Origin: Aliarcobacter sp.
Lineage (GTDB): Bacteria > Campylobacterota > Campylobacteria > Campylobacterales > Arcobacteraceae
NCBI GenBank assembly: GCA_023268955.1
Contig: JALRJW010000019.1
Location: 1 to 5,585, forward strand
Direction of reading: 5' to 3'
DNA length: 5,585 nucleotides
The number at the start of each line of letters is the position of its first letter. The first letter of the stretch is position 1. The translations under genes and the position numbers were made by a program. This document shows, piece after piece, positions 5,149-5,585 of this stretch. The notes under the pieces were generated by a model, which was not told the origin of the DNA, did no database searches, and worked only from the letters and a program-made list of their open reading frames with translations.

Positions 5149-5585
5149 CTATCTTTTAAAAAGTTTCACAACAATTAAAAATACAACTGCTGTAATAATT
5201 ATGCTAGCTCCACTACTTATATCATACATATAAGAGAACACTAGTCCTAAAATTGTAAATAGTATAGCTAAAAATGAACTAATAATCATCATTGTTGATA
5301 ATCTTTTAGCAAAAACCTCAGCTATAAAAGTTGGAATTGTAAGTAATGCTATAACTAAAATTAATCCTACGGCTTTTATTGCAGCTACAACACACAATGA
5401 AGCAAGAATCAAAATCATCGTATAAAAAAACTTTACATTTAAACCTCTAAGTTTTGCAAACTCACTATCATATGATACAGCCAATATCTCTTTGTAAAAA
5501 ACACCAACAAGTGAGATAATCAAAAGGTCCAAAAAGAACATATAATATAAATCATCACTTGATACAGCTATTATTGATCCAAATA
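5149..5585 (-). CDS. Metal ABC transporter permease, ZnuB/MntB (ABC-3) family, C-terminal part
   Basis: The last 144 codons of a gene that enters from the right edge; the frame stays open to base 5585, so the ATG at 5541 is an internal methionine rather than the start. Counting residues from that methionine, the segment matches the second half of ABC-3 permeases for Zn2+, Mn2+ or Fe2+. KEILAVSYDSEFAKLRGLNV (17-36) is the cytoplasmic loop that contacts the ATPase. KAVGLILVIALLTIPTFIAE (56-75) is the most conserved transmembrane stretch, followed by SYMYDISSGASIIITAVVFL (104-123). About four to five membrane segments are visible. Full-length members have about 265-280 residues, so roughly half is present. 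The metal cannot be told from this part, although zinc is the commonest substrate. A periplasmic binding protein and an ATPase should lie beyond the right edge. The gene ends 8 bases before the cvfB-like start. Confidence 0.9.
   Translation of the reverse strand, partial: FGSIIAVSSDDLYYMFFLDLLIISLVGVFYKEILAVSYDSEFAKLRGLNVKFFYTMILILASLCVVAAIKAVGLILVIALLTIPTFIAEVFAKRLSTMMIISSFLAILFTILGLVFSYMYDISSGASIIITAVVFLIVVKLFKR

Noticed and set aside
5541..5585. Start of the metal permease at the ATG at 5541-5539
   Set aside because: The frame is open to the window edge with plausible permease sequence, and the protein from this methionine would be only half the family length.
1..5585. CRISPR array, transposon ends, tRNA or rRNA genes
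   Set aside because: I saw no regularly spaced repeats, transposase motifs, terminal inverted repeats, target duplications or tRNA-like folds.

Overview
The window reads as two pieces of DNA of different character joined near position 895-925. The first ~0.9 kb has mixed base composition (two sampled 60-base lines are 37% and 45% G+C by hand count). It carries the 5' end of an HspQ gene of the alphaproteobacterial type (minus strand), a divergent YbjQ/UPF0145 gene, and the first ~140 residues of a P-loop sulfotransferase-like gene. The remaining ~4.7 kb is much more AT-rich (sampled lines in the selO part are 18-20% G+C). Its gene content (MsrP/MsrQ, Tpx, a CvfB-like S1 protein, a metal ABC permease) and its codon use resemble an Arcobacter-like member of the Campylobacterota. 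That assignment is an inference from protein appearance and composition, not from a search.

Layout. 1-123 (-): hspQ, running off the left edge. 124-168: divergent promoter region. 169-486 (+): ybjQ-like. 483-~910 (+): sulfotransferase-like gene, truncated. ~910-1845 (+): C-terminal part of a SelO (YdiU) protein AMPylase that has lost its N-terminal nucleotide-binding half. 1846-2077: convergent gap with a strong minus-strand terminator. 2078-3597 (-): msrP-msrQ. 3598-3678: short regulatory gap with two inverted repeats. 3679-4215 (-): tpx. 4216-4315: gap with a minus-strand terminator. 4316-5140 (-): cvfB-like. 5149-5585 (-): zinc/manganese-type ABC permease, running off the right edge.

How the genes fit together. 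In the AT-rich part, SelO (redox-linked protein AMPylation), MsrPQ (repair of oxidised methionine in periplasmic proteins) and Tpx (cytoplasmic peroxidase) all belong to oxidative-stress defence. The metal permease and cvfB are tightly spaced and probably co-transcribed, ending at the terminator at 4254-4291. msrP and msrQ form a two-gene operon, probably ending at 1875-1903.

I see no defence system, CRISPR array, transposon, integrase or RNA gene. The points most worth checking are the composition break that truncates two genes at once (assembly chimera or real recombination), an inverted repeat that covers the msrP ribosome binding site, and a cysteine-rich C-terminal tail on Tpx.
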